NCBI RefSeq assembly: GCF_035917675.1
Contig: NZ_CP109104.1
Coordinates: 7,874,001-7,938,000, forward strand
DNA: 64,000 nucleotides
Source of the DNA: Streptomyces sp. NBC_01775
GTDB lineage: Bacteria > Actinomycetota > Actinomycetes > Streptomycetales > Streptomycetaceae
Reading direction: 5' to 3'
In this document: positions 7,555 to 15,900 of the stretch, piece after piece
How positions within the stretch are numbered: position 1 is the stretch's first letter
Layout of the letters: every line of letters begins with the position of its first letter
Notes under the pieces: generated by a model
What the model was told of the DNA's origin: nothing
Database searches by the model: none
What the model saw: only the letters and a program-made list of their open reading frames with translations
Position numbers and translations under genes: made by a program

Positions 7555-9081
7555 TCAGTGCGGGGCCCGCACCGGCTCGGGCGCCGGCCCCGGAACCGGC
7601 TCGGCGGCCTTCGGCCGGCGGGTCAGCCAGAGCACGAGCGCCGCACCGGCCACCGACAGCGCGCCGGCGGTCAGGGCGAGCGTGTTGTGGCCGGTGGCGA
7701 AGACCGCGTGCAGGGTGTGCTCGAAGGAGGCCCGCTCTCCGGCGGGTACGGCGGCGAGCAGCGTGTCGGCCCCGCCGCCGGAGAGAGTCCGCGCCGTGGC
7801 CTCCGGGTCGGCGGCCTCGCCGTCCAGCGAACAGCTCATGGCGGAGACCGCGAGGGAGCCGAAGACGGCGACGCCGACGGCATAGCCGAGCTGTTCGCAC
7901 GTGCTGTAGGCACCGGACGCCATCCCGGCGCGCCCGGCGGGCACCGAGCCGAGGGCGAGGGAGGCCGCCACCTGGAAGACCAGCCCCATGCCGACCCCGC
8001 TCAGCGCCAGCCCGCCCACCAGCACCGGCCAGCCGGACCCCGGGCCCAGAAAGCCCTCCAGCCCCGTCCCGAGCCCGGCCAGCAGCAGTCCCAGACCGGC
8101 GCCCAGCCGGGGCGAGGGCTTGGGCATCCACCGCCCGCACAGCACCGCCACCAGCCCGGCGGCCACGGCGTGCGGCAGCACGACCAGCCCGGCGCCGATG
8201 GGGGAGAGCTGCTGAACGGACTGCAACCACAGCGAGGTGTACGGCAGGATTCCGTACACCGTGCCCTCGCCGAGCGCGATCGTGATCATCGCGGCGGTGA
8301 ACGCCGGACGGCGGAACAAGGACAGGTCCAGCAGCGGATGCGTGCTGCGGCGCTGCACGGCGACGAAGGCCGCGAACGCCACCAGCGCCATGCCCAGCGG
8401 CACCAGCGTCCCCGCCGAGATCCAGCCCCCGGCATGCGAGGCGGTCAGCGCGTACACGAGCCCGCCCGCACCGAGTGCGCACAGCGCGACCCCGGGAACA
8501 TCCAGGCGCCGGGCGGCAGTCCGGTCCGGCGTGGAGCGCGGGACGAACCGGAAGGTCATCGCCAGGGCGAGGAGGGTGACGGGGATGTTGACGTAGAAGA
8601 TCCACCGCCAGTCCAGAGCCTGGGTGAGCAGCCCGCCCAGGACCGGGCCCAGCGCGGAGGCGCTGGAGGCCACCGCCGCCCAGACGCCGAAGGCCAGCCC
8701 CAGCCGGCGCCCCGAGTACAGGGTACTGATCAGGGACAAGGTGGTGGTGAACATCGCCGCGGCGCCCACGCCCTGCACCAGGCGGGCGGCGATCAGCCAC
8801 TCCATGCCCGGTGACAGCGCGCAGGCCACCGAGGCCACCGCGAACACGACCAGCCCCACCGTGTAGACCCGGCGCCGCCCGTGCCGGTCGGCCACCATGC
8901 CCGCGCCCAGCAGTGCCGCGGCCACCGCGAGCGCGTAGCCGTCGGCGACCCACTGGAGCTGTGACAGGGACGAGCCGAGGGAAGCGGACATGGACGGCAG
9001 CGCGACCAGCACGATCGTGACGTCGATGAGCAGCATGAACGTGCCCAGACAGAGGGCGGCCAACGGCCCCCAGATACGCAT
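7555..9081 (-). CDS. MFS transporter, DHA2 (EmrB/QacA) drug-exporter type
   Basis: 508 residues with about 14 hydrophobic segments, as expected for 14-TM DHA2 exporters. Helix 1 has the FMLLIDVTIVLVALPSM pattern with the acidic residue typical of this family. Motif A is ADRHGRRRVYT and motif C is recognisable around GPVLGGLL. ATG at 9081 was preferred over an in-frame GTG at 9096 because GGGGG (9090-9094) lies 8 bases before it. It diverges from the Lrp-type regulator at 9202, which may control it. Substrate unknown; efflux of a toxic compound is the family expectation. Confidence 0.88.
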   Translation of the reverse strand: MRIWGPLAALCLGTFMLLIDVTIVLVALPSMSASLGSSLSQLQWVADGYALAVAAALLGAGMVADRHGRRRVYTVGLVVFAVASVACALSPGMEWLIAARLVQGVGAAAMFTTTLSLISTLYSGRRLGLAFGVWAAVASSASALGPVLGGLLTQALDWRWIFYVNIPVTLLALAMTFRFVPRSTPDRTAARRLDVPGVALCALGAGGLVYALTASHAGGWISAGTLVPLGMALVAFAAFVAVQRRSTHPLLDLSLFRRPAFTAAMITIALGEGTVYGILPYTSLWLQSVQQLSPIGAGLVVLPHAVAAGLVAVLCGRWMPKPSPRLGAGLGLLLAGLGTGLEGFLGPGSGWPVLVGGLALSGVGMGLVFQVAASLALGSVPAGRAGMASGAYSTCEQLGYAVGVAVFGSLAVSAMSCSLDGEAADPEATARTLSGGGADTLLAAVPAGERASFEHTLHAVFATGHNTLALTAGALSVAGAALVLWLTRRPKAAEPVPGPAPEPVRAPH

Positions 9082-9201
9082 GACAAGAACCCCCACAGGG
9101 AGAGGAAGGGAAGGAAGCGCCCACCTTCCTGTCCGCGCCGCGCGGGTCCCAAGGCATATCCTGCGGCCTGGAAGATTCCGGCACAGAAGCGAGGCATCGC
9201 G

Positions 9202-10182
9202 GTGGATTCAGTCGACCTGGACGCTCTCGACCAGGACCTGCTGGAGGCCCTCCAGTTCGACGGCCGGGCCCCCTTCAGTCACCTCGCCCGCCGCCTGGGC
9301 GTCTCCGAGCGCACCGTCGCACGCCGCTACCAGCGCCTGCGCGGCCTGGGGCTGCGTATCGTCGGCCGGCCCAACCCCACCCGGCTGGGGCTCGTCCGCT
9401 GGCTGCTGCGGCTGCGCTGCACCCCCGACGCGGCCGGCACCATCGCCGACGCGCTGGCCCGCCGCCCCGACACCAGCTGGGTGACCCTCGCCTCCGGCGG
9501 CACCGAGCTCTACTGCGCCGTCAACACGCGCACTTCGGACGAGCGCAACGCCCTGCTGCTGCACAAACTGCCGCGCACGCCCCATGTGCTCTCGGTGAGC
9601 GCCCACTGCATGATGCGCACCTTCGTCGGCGCCACCAGCACCTGGCACGCCACCCGCTTCCGCCCCGCCACCCCCGCGGTGGATTCCGCCGTCACCCCGG
9701 CGGACGCGGTGGATTCCGGCACCCGCGTCAGCCCTCTGTCCCTGGACGCCACCGACCGCACCTTGTTCGCCGAGCTGGCCCGGGACGGGCGCGCCACCTT
9801 GCCCGAGCTCAGCAAGGCCACCGGCCGGTCACCCTCCAGTGTCCAGCGCCACCTCGAACGGCTGCGCGGCGAAGACGCTTTGGACCTCTCCGTCGACTTC
9901 GACCCCCAACTCCTCGGCTACCACATGAGCACCCAGATCTGGCTCAATGTGGCACCCGCCCACCTGCGCACCGTCGGTGAGACCCTCGCGGGACATCCAG
10001 CCATCGCCTTCGCCGCCGCCATCACGGGCACGTCCAACCTCGTGGCCAGCGGCGTCTTCCGCACGCCCGCCGACCTGTACGACTACATCGACCGGCGGAT
10101 CGGCCCCCTGCCGGGCATCCAGAACCTGGAAACCACCCCCACCCTGCGCGAAGTCAAACGCCTCGCTCCGGCCCTCCCGTGA
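9202..10182 (+). CDS. Lrp/AsnC-family regulator with two tandem Lrp modules
   Basis: 326 residues, about twice the usual Lrp length, GTG start. The first HTH lies at about 6-55 (LDQDLLEAL, FSHLARRLGVSERTVARR) followed by a first ligand-type domain. A second HTH starts around residue 178 (ATDRTLFAELARDGRATLPE, ATGRSPSSVQRHLERL) followed by a second domain ending in a GIQNLETTP strand. Such double-Lrp proteins are common in Streptomyces. It diverges from an MFS exporter, 120 bp apart, and may regulate it. The short tandem VDSAVTPADAVDSG linker between the modules looks like a small internal duplication. Confidence 0.85.
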   Translation: MDSVDLDALDQDLLEALQFDGRAPFSHLARRLGVSERTVARRYQRLRGLGLRIVGRPNPTRLGLVRWLLRLRCTPDAAGTIADALARRPDTSWVTLASGGTELYCAVNTRTSDERNALLLHKLPRTPHVLSVSAHCMMRTFVGATSTWHATRFRPATPAVDSAVTPADAVDSGTRVSPLSLDATDRTLFAELARDGRATLPELSKATGRSPSSVQRHLERLRGEDALDLSVDFDPQLLGYHMSTQIWLNVAPAHLRTVGETLAGHPAIAFAAAITGTSNLVASGVFRTPADLYDYIDRRIGPLPGIQNLETTPTLREVKRLAPALP

Positions 10183-10275
10183 CCGAGCGCTTCAGCCGTT
10201 CTGGCTCGACCTCTGTGGTGGCAGCGCAGTGCGTGATCGTGGCCCGAGGAAGGTGCCCCATCGCTGCTGGCCGCT

Positions 10276-10294
10276 GATTACTCCTGGAGTAATC
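10276..10294. promoter_or_regulatory. Perfect 19-bp palindrome upstream of the NTF2-like gene
   Basis: GATTACTCC (10276-10284) and GGAGTAATC (10286-10294) are exact inverse copies around one central base. The site is about 85 bp before the ATG at 10379, in a region of lower GC than its surroundings. Size and symmetry fit a dimeric repressor or activator operator, but no regulator gene is adjacent except the Lrp protein just upstream. Too short for a useful terminator and without a T-run. Confidence 0.5.
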
Positions 10295-10378
10295 GACCGC
10301 TCTCCCCTTCCCCGGCAGGATCAAGCACACCGCCGGGAACCCCCGCCGGGATCCGGCCGCAGCCGCGAGGAGAGCGCC

Positions 10379-10861
10379 ATGTCCGTCAAGTCCAGTGACG
10401 CCAAGGCGAGCAAGTCCAGCGACACCACGGCGAGTTCATCCACCGCGGCGAATTCCCCCGCCGACGCCACCCGGACCGTCGTGCGGAAGTTCCTGGCCGC
10501 CCGGATGGCCGGGGACACCGGGCGGCTCGTGGAACTCTTCGCCGACGAGGTCGACTGGCTGCTCGCCGAGAACCCCGTCGTCCCCTGGATCCGGCCGCGC
10601 TCCACCGCCGCCGAATGCGCCGCCCAGGTCACGGAGTTGATGGAGTACACCGTTCCGGAGGACGCGCGCGCCTCCGTCGACACCTTCCTCGTCGACGGCA
10701 CCGACGCCGTCTTGACGGGGCATGTGTCGGGGACGGTACGCGCGACGGGAAAGTCTTTCGCGGGCCCGTTCGCACTGCACCTCACCGTCGAGGAAGGCCG
10801 GGTCACCCGGCACCACCTCTACGAGAACAGCCTGTCGATCGCCGAGGCCTGCACCCCGTAA
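10379..10861 (+). CDS. NTF2-like/SnoaL-type (ketosteroid isomerase-related) protein
   Basis: 160 residues. The first 27 residues are a low-complexity Ser/Lys/Ala/Asp-rich tail. From about residue 30 a cone-shaped NTF2-like fold is recognisable (VVRKFLAARMAGDTGRLVEL, FADEVDWLLAENP, and a final strand with TRHHLYENSLSIAEA). Proteins of this type include isomerases, hydrolases and ligand-binding proteins, so function is not assigned. GAGGAGAG lies about 5 bases before the ATG. An operator-like palindrome sits upstream at 10276. The Ser-rich N-terminus is unusual for the family; a shorter start is possible but none has a better ribosome binding site. Confidence 0.7.
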   Translation: MSVKSSDAKASKSSDTTASSSTAANSPADATRTVVRKFLAARMAGDTGRLVELFADEVDWLLAENPVVPWIRPRSTAAECAAQVTELMEYTVPEDARASVDTFLVDGTDAVLTGHVSGTVRATGKSFAGPFALHLTVEEGRVTRHHLYENSLSIAEACTP

Positions 10862-10952
10862 GGGCGGGAGTGGCCGGGCCCCGCAGAGCGGACGACGGCA
10901 CTTGAACCGGAATCCCCTGAAAGATCTTTTGGTCGGGAACCACCAGCCCTGA

Positions 10953-12009
10953 CACCACTTCGACCCACCGGAGGGTGCCGCTGCCGAGGAAAGCACCGGC
11001 GTGGACGGCGAAGCGCGGATCGCGCAGCTCACCGACCGTGCAGGGCACAGCATCACCTTCGAGTACGACGCGGAGACGGGCACGCCGACGCGGCTCGTCC
11101 ACAGCGGCGGCTACGAGGTGAAACTGACGGTCGAGGACGAGCGCGTCACGGCGCTGCTTCTCGGACACACGGACGGGCCCGACAGCACGGTCAAGCGTTA
11201 CGGCTACACCGAGGGTGACCTGACCGAAGTCACCAATTCATCAGGTCTTCCGCTGCGGTTCGAGTACGACGACGAGCGGTCAGATCGACCCACTGGGCAA
11301 CCGCACCCGTATCGAGCGCGACGCACACAACAAGACCGCTGTCGCACACGGACGCGCTGGGCAGGACGGCTACCCTCAGCTACGACGAGGCGGGCCGCGT
11401 GGCGACAGTCACGCGCCCGGACGCCTCCACGGCCACCCTCATCCGCGACGAGCCGGGCCGGCCGACCGTCACCAGCGACCCGCTCGGCCTCGCCCCGGCG
11501 CCCAACCTATGTCCACAATCCGCACGCCGTCACCGACGTCCTCGGACTCGCGCCCAAGTGCGGGCCGAGCCTGAAGGACCGGCTCAAGGGACTGTTCGGC
11601 AAGGGCGGCGGGAACGACGCACCCGCTCCCGAGCCGCCCAGGGAGCCCCTGGCCCTGCCACCGGGCCGCCCGGACATCGGCGAGCTTGCCACCCTGCACG
11701 GCCCCTTCCACCGGAAGGGCTCCCCGACGCAGACTCCCGACGTGGCACAGCAGGTGGTGGACAGCAGTGAGTTGTGGGGACGGGTGCCGCGTAACGCCCA
11801 GGTGGAGGCGGCGCAGGCACATGTCGGTCCCATCCCGCCGGATGCGGGAGCCGGCAGTTTCGAGTTCTACACTTCATCCCAGCCAACAGGAATTTCCTAC
11901 AGATCCGGTTACGCAACCTGGGATCTGGGGGGGCGAGGGCGTGGGCCACGTCTTCCACAATGGTGAGGACTTCGCCCGCATCCCGGTGTTCGTCACGGAG
12001 GTGAGATGA
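10953..12009 (+). pseudogene. Degenerate RHS/YD-repeat polymorphic toxin, C-terminal remnant with frameshifts
   Basis: Pieces of an RHS protein appear in order but in different frames. YD repeats (HSITFEYDAETGTPTRL, GLPLRFEYDDERS) are followed, after a frame change near 11277, by QIDPLGNRTRIERD, then by LSYDEAGRVATVTRPD in a third frame, and finally by YVHNPHAVTDVLGLAP, the hallmark end of the RHS core. After this junction comes a toxin-type C-terminal domain of about 150 residues that I cannot place in a family. It breaks once more at a run of seven G (11937-11943); with six G the frame reads on to VFVTEVR and a stop at 12007-12009. No N-terminal shell or secretion domain is present, so the copy is truncated at both levels. 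Confidence 0.75.
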
Positions 12010-12344
12010 CGATGGAGCGCGTCGACGCTGCTCTGCTGCTCCGCGTCGTACAGGCCGCCTATCTCGACCTGACGACGGAGGAAGCCGTCCAGCGCTGGGG
12101 GGATCCCGACATCACCTGGGACGACCTCGGCCCCTGGAACAGTTTCGTGTTCCGGCTCGCGGACGGCACCCTCGCCGGGCTGGTCCGCGAGGTCGAGAAC
12201 GCGCCGAAACCCGGCTACTTCCTGGTCGCCGGCAACGAGCAGACGGGAAACCCCACCGGGGTGGACCCGGCGGATGCGCTGACCGCCTTCCTGGCGGAGG
12301 CCGGGCTGGAGGAGAGCCGGGTGCTGATCCATGGTTCCGGCTGA
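12006..12344 (+). CDS. Small acidic protein, probable immunity partner of the RHS toxin remnant
   Basis: 112 residues, acidic and soluble, with no signal peptide or membrane segment. Its ATG overlaps the stop of the toxin remnant by four bases (ATGA), the classic arrangement of a polymorphic toxin with its immunity gene. Recognisable features are an N-terminal helix (RVDAALLLRVVQAAYLDLTT), a strand with SFVFRLADGTLAGLVREV and a C-terminal helix ADALTAFLAEAGLEESR. I do not recognise the family. The function is inferred from position only. Unlike the toxin, its frame is intact. Confidence 0.6.
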   Translation: MTMERVDAALLLRVVQAAYLDLTTEEAVQRWGDPDITWDDLGPWNSFVFRLADGTLAGLVREVENAPKPGYFLVAGNEQTGNPTGVDPADALTAFLAEAGLEESRVLIHGSG

Positions 12345-12523
12345 CGGGCGCGGCACGCCTGCCCGGGGTCTGCACCGAGAGTACGACACCCGGCGAGCCC
12401 ACCACGGCCCACGGCAGGTCCGTAACGGCAGCGGGGCTGAAGCGTGACAAGACGCGGGTACCTTCCGGACGTTGGTGCGTTACGGTTTCGGCAAGCTGTC
12501 AAAGACTGAACGGGGAGGCTTCT

Positions 12524-12790
12524 ATGACGATGAACGGTGCCGATCTGGCACGGCTGCGCGAGCTGGCGACGAAGTTCGACGGGGACGCGACGCAGCTTCA
12601 GGGAGTGATTACCAGCCTTCAGACGGCCTGCACCGACAGTGGGGGCTACTGGACGGGTAACAAGGCGGACAGTTTCCGCACCGAGTGGGAGGGCCTCAAG
12701 CCGACGTTCGACCGGTTCGTGGAGACGTTGCAGGAGGCCGGCCGCGCGGCCAGGACCAACGCCGACAACATCGATCAGGTCACCAACTGA
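12524..12790 (+). CDS. WXG100-family (ESAT-6-like) small secreted protein
   Basis: 88 residues, the right size for the family. Two helices flank a central YWTGNKADSFRTEW turn that carries the W-x-G motif near residue 43. GGGGAGG lies 6 bases before the ATG. WXG100 proteins form helical hairpin dimers and are exported by type VII secretion systems. The gene is convergent with the EssC-like ATPase at 12918, separated by a terminator hairpin, and is probably one of its substrates. Confidence 0.88.
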   Translation: MTMNGADLARLRELATKFDGDATQLQGVITSLQTACTDSGGYWTGNKADSFRTEWEGLKPTFDRFVETLQEAGRAARTNADNIDQVTN

Positions 12791-12833
12791 CCGCAGCGTC
12801 ACACCAACTGGCCACTGCGCCAGGACGCGGGAA

Positions 12834-12864
12834 GCGGGCCGCAGCCGACAGGGCTGCGGCCCGC
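12834..12864. terminator. Bidirectional hairpin between the WXG100 gene and the essC-like gene
   Basis: Arms at 12834-12846 and 12852-12864 (GCGGGCCGCAGCC and its inverse) pair over 13 bp with a five-base loop. The position between convergent stop codons fits a shared terminator. There is no long T-run on either strand, as is usual in Streptomyces. Confidence 0.7.
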
Positions 12865-12917
12865 CTCCCGTTTCCGCCTTCCGGCGGGGCCGCCCCGGTC
12901 CGGACGGGGCGGCCCGG

Positions 12918-15900
12918 CTACGCCTCGGTGACCGCCTGCACCGGCATCGTGTCGCCGCTGAGGACCAGCAGCCCGCGTCCCGGCGCCCCCGCGCTGTTGG
13001 TGCGGGGCAGCCGGATGGACAGCAGCTCGCCGTCCGAGTTGTTCTGCGGGGACAGCAGCATGCCGCTGCGCGAGCGCCGTGACTGCTTCACGAAGCCCCG
13101 GTACTGCGCGGTGAGGGTGTCGGTCGTCCCGGCGGCCAGCACCGCGTGGTCACCGTCCACGCCGGTGCGCACCACCGACTCCAGCACCGCGTCCAGCGGG
13201 GTGTCGTACACCAGCTCGGCGTCGTCGACGACCACCGCGTACCGCTCCCCGGCGGCGCGGGTGAGCACCTCCTGCAACTCGGCGGCGGCCGAGGTGTCCT
13301 GGAGCAGCCCCAGCACCCCGGGCGCCCCCGCCAGCTCGCGCAGCGGGGAGCGCTTGGGGGTGATCACGACCAGCGGCAGCCCCGCGCGCAGCAGCGAGCG
13401 CGCGGCGGACAGCAGCGCCGTGGAGCGGCCGGACTTGGGCGGTCCGGCGATGACGAAGCCGGGCCCGTGCTGGGTGAGGTCCACCCCTACCGGAGCCAGC
13501 TCGTCCCCGCCCACGCCCACGAGCGCCCACATCGACGAGGGCGGCACGAAGTCCGGGTCGAGCGCCAGCGCCTCGCGCTCCGTGGCCCGGGCCGGCAGCG
13601 CGTCCACACGGATGGGACGCAGCCCGCGCGGCGGGCGGCCGTACGTCTCGGCCGCCGTGGTGGCGATGTCGCGCAGGGCCTGGACCTGGGCCTGGCCCGA
13701 GGCGTCGGAGGCCAAAAGCGCGATCTGGCTCTCCAGCACCCCGTCGTCACCCGGCTTGAGGGCCCGCCCCGGCGGGAGGTGGGAGGGCACGTCCCGGGGC
13801 GCCATACCGGCCGTGTTGTAGTCGTTGGGATCGGCCAGCCGCAGGATCAGCCGGTCGCCGAACGACGAGGAGACGGTGCCCGCGAGCCCGCTCCGCCCCG
13901 CGGTCATCACCACCCGCAGGCCCACCGAAGGGCCTTCGCGGAACAGCTGTGTCATGGAGTCGATGAGCTTGCCGTAGTCGTACGCCTCGAAAGCGGCGGT
14001 GTAGCTCTCCCAGCCGTCCAGCAGAAGCACCATCCACGGCAGCCGCTCCTGCGGTGTGGCGGCCGTGGCCCGCTGCTCGGCGACGCCCGTCACGCCCGTG
14101 CGCGCCAGGAGTTGCTGGCGCCGGGAGACTTCGGCGTGCAGCCGGCCGAGCAGGCGGGTGAGCCGGTCGGTCTGGCTCCGGGTGACGATGCCGCCGCAGT
14201 GGGGCAACTCGGCCAGCGGCGCCAGCGCGTTGGAGCCGCAGTCGACGCCGTACAGGTGGACGTCGCCCGGCGACGACGAGGCCGCCAGGGACCCGGCGAT
14301 CGTGCGCAGCGTGGTGGAGCGGCCCGAGCGCGGACCGCCCACCAGCAGCAGATGATCCCCGTCCACCAGGTCGAGGGCCAGCGGGACCCGGGACTGCCGG
14401 GCCGGTACGTCGGTCACCCCGAAGACGGCCGGCTGGACGTCCCCGTGCGGGCGGTGCTCGACACCGGGCAGGCCCGCCACCGTCACCAGGTCCTCCAGCG
14501 GTTCCAGCCAGGGGCGGTACGGCTCCTCGAAGCCCATGGCGGTGGCGGTCTCGTTGACCGACTCCACCAGCAGCGCCAGATCCGTCAGCGGATCGTCCTC
14601 GGACCGCCCCGGCGGCCGGGGGCGCGCGGGCGCCGGGCGGCCGAGGCCCTCCCACTCCACGAGCGCCGCCCATGGCTCGGCCGTGACCGCCGCCTCGGGC
14701 CTGCGGCCTCCGACGCGGCCCGACTGGAAGGGCAGCAGCGAGGAAGCGCCCAGCCGGACCAGGGCGCGGCCCGGGGTGTTCTTGGAGATGAGGGAGGAGT
14801 CGGGCGCGTCGATCACGTCCTGGCTCTCCGCGTTGTCGGTGACCCGCAGCGCGATCCGCAAGTTGGTGTTGGCGCGGATCTCCGGTGACACCACGCCGCT
14901 GGGCCGCTGCGTCGCCAGGATGAGATGGATGCCCAGCGACCGGCCTCGCTGGGCGATGTTGACCAGCCCGGTGACGAAGTCCGGCAGCTCCCTGGCCATC
15001 GAGGCGAACTCGTCCACCACGATGAGCAGCCGGGGGAGCGGCTTGAGCGACGGGTCGCGGCGCGTGGCCAGGATGTGGTTCTCCAGGTCGTTCACGCCCG
15101 CCGCCTCCAGCACCCGCTCCCGGCGCCGCAGTTCGGCGCTGAGCGAGAGCAGGGCGCGCTCCACCAGGTGGGAGTCCAGGTCGGTCACCATGCCGACGGT
15201 GTGCGGCAACTGCTCGCAGCCCTTGAACGCGGCGCCGCCCTTGTAGTCGACCAGGACGAAGTTCATCGCGTCGGGCCGGTTGGCCACCGCGAGCGAGGCC
15301 ACCAGTGTCTGGAGCAGCTCCGACTTGCCCGAGCCGGTCGTCCCGGCGACCAGCCCGTGCGGCCCGTCCCGTACGAGGTCGATGCTGAACGGGCCGTCGA
15401 AGGACTCGCCGATGACGGCGGCGGTCGAACGGCCGCCCGCCGCCCACCGCGCACCCACCCCGGCCGCCGACGGCGGCTCCAGACCCAGCAGGTCGAGCAG
15501 TCGGCAGGAGTCGGGCAGCGCACCCGCCTCCTTCTCGCTCACGTCCCGCACCGGCGCCATGGCGCGGGCCAGCGTCTCGCACCACGCGGGGGAGACACAG
15601 TCGGGGCGCACCGACTCCACCGGCTCCGCACCCACCTGCGAGACCTGGAGCAGCCCGAAGTGGTCCTCCTCCACGAGCGCGTGGCACTCCTCGGGAAGCA
15701 GGCTGCGGTCCGCGTCCAGGCAGACGAGGTGGATCCCGAAGCGCGGCCCCTCGCGCAGCAGCTGGGTCAGCCCCGGCAGCGCCCGAAGCTTGCGCGAACC
15801 GTCCAGCACCACCAGCACCGACGGGCCACGCCACTTTCGCTCGCCGCCCGGACCCTGCTCGCGCCCGGCCTCCTGACGGGCGCCGAGGGTGGCCAGCAGC

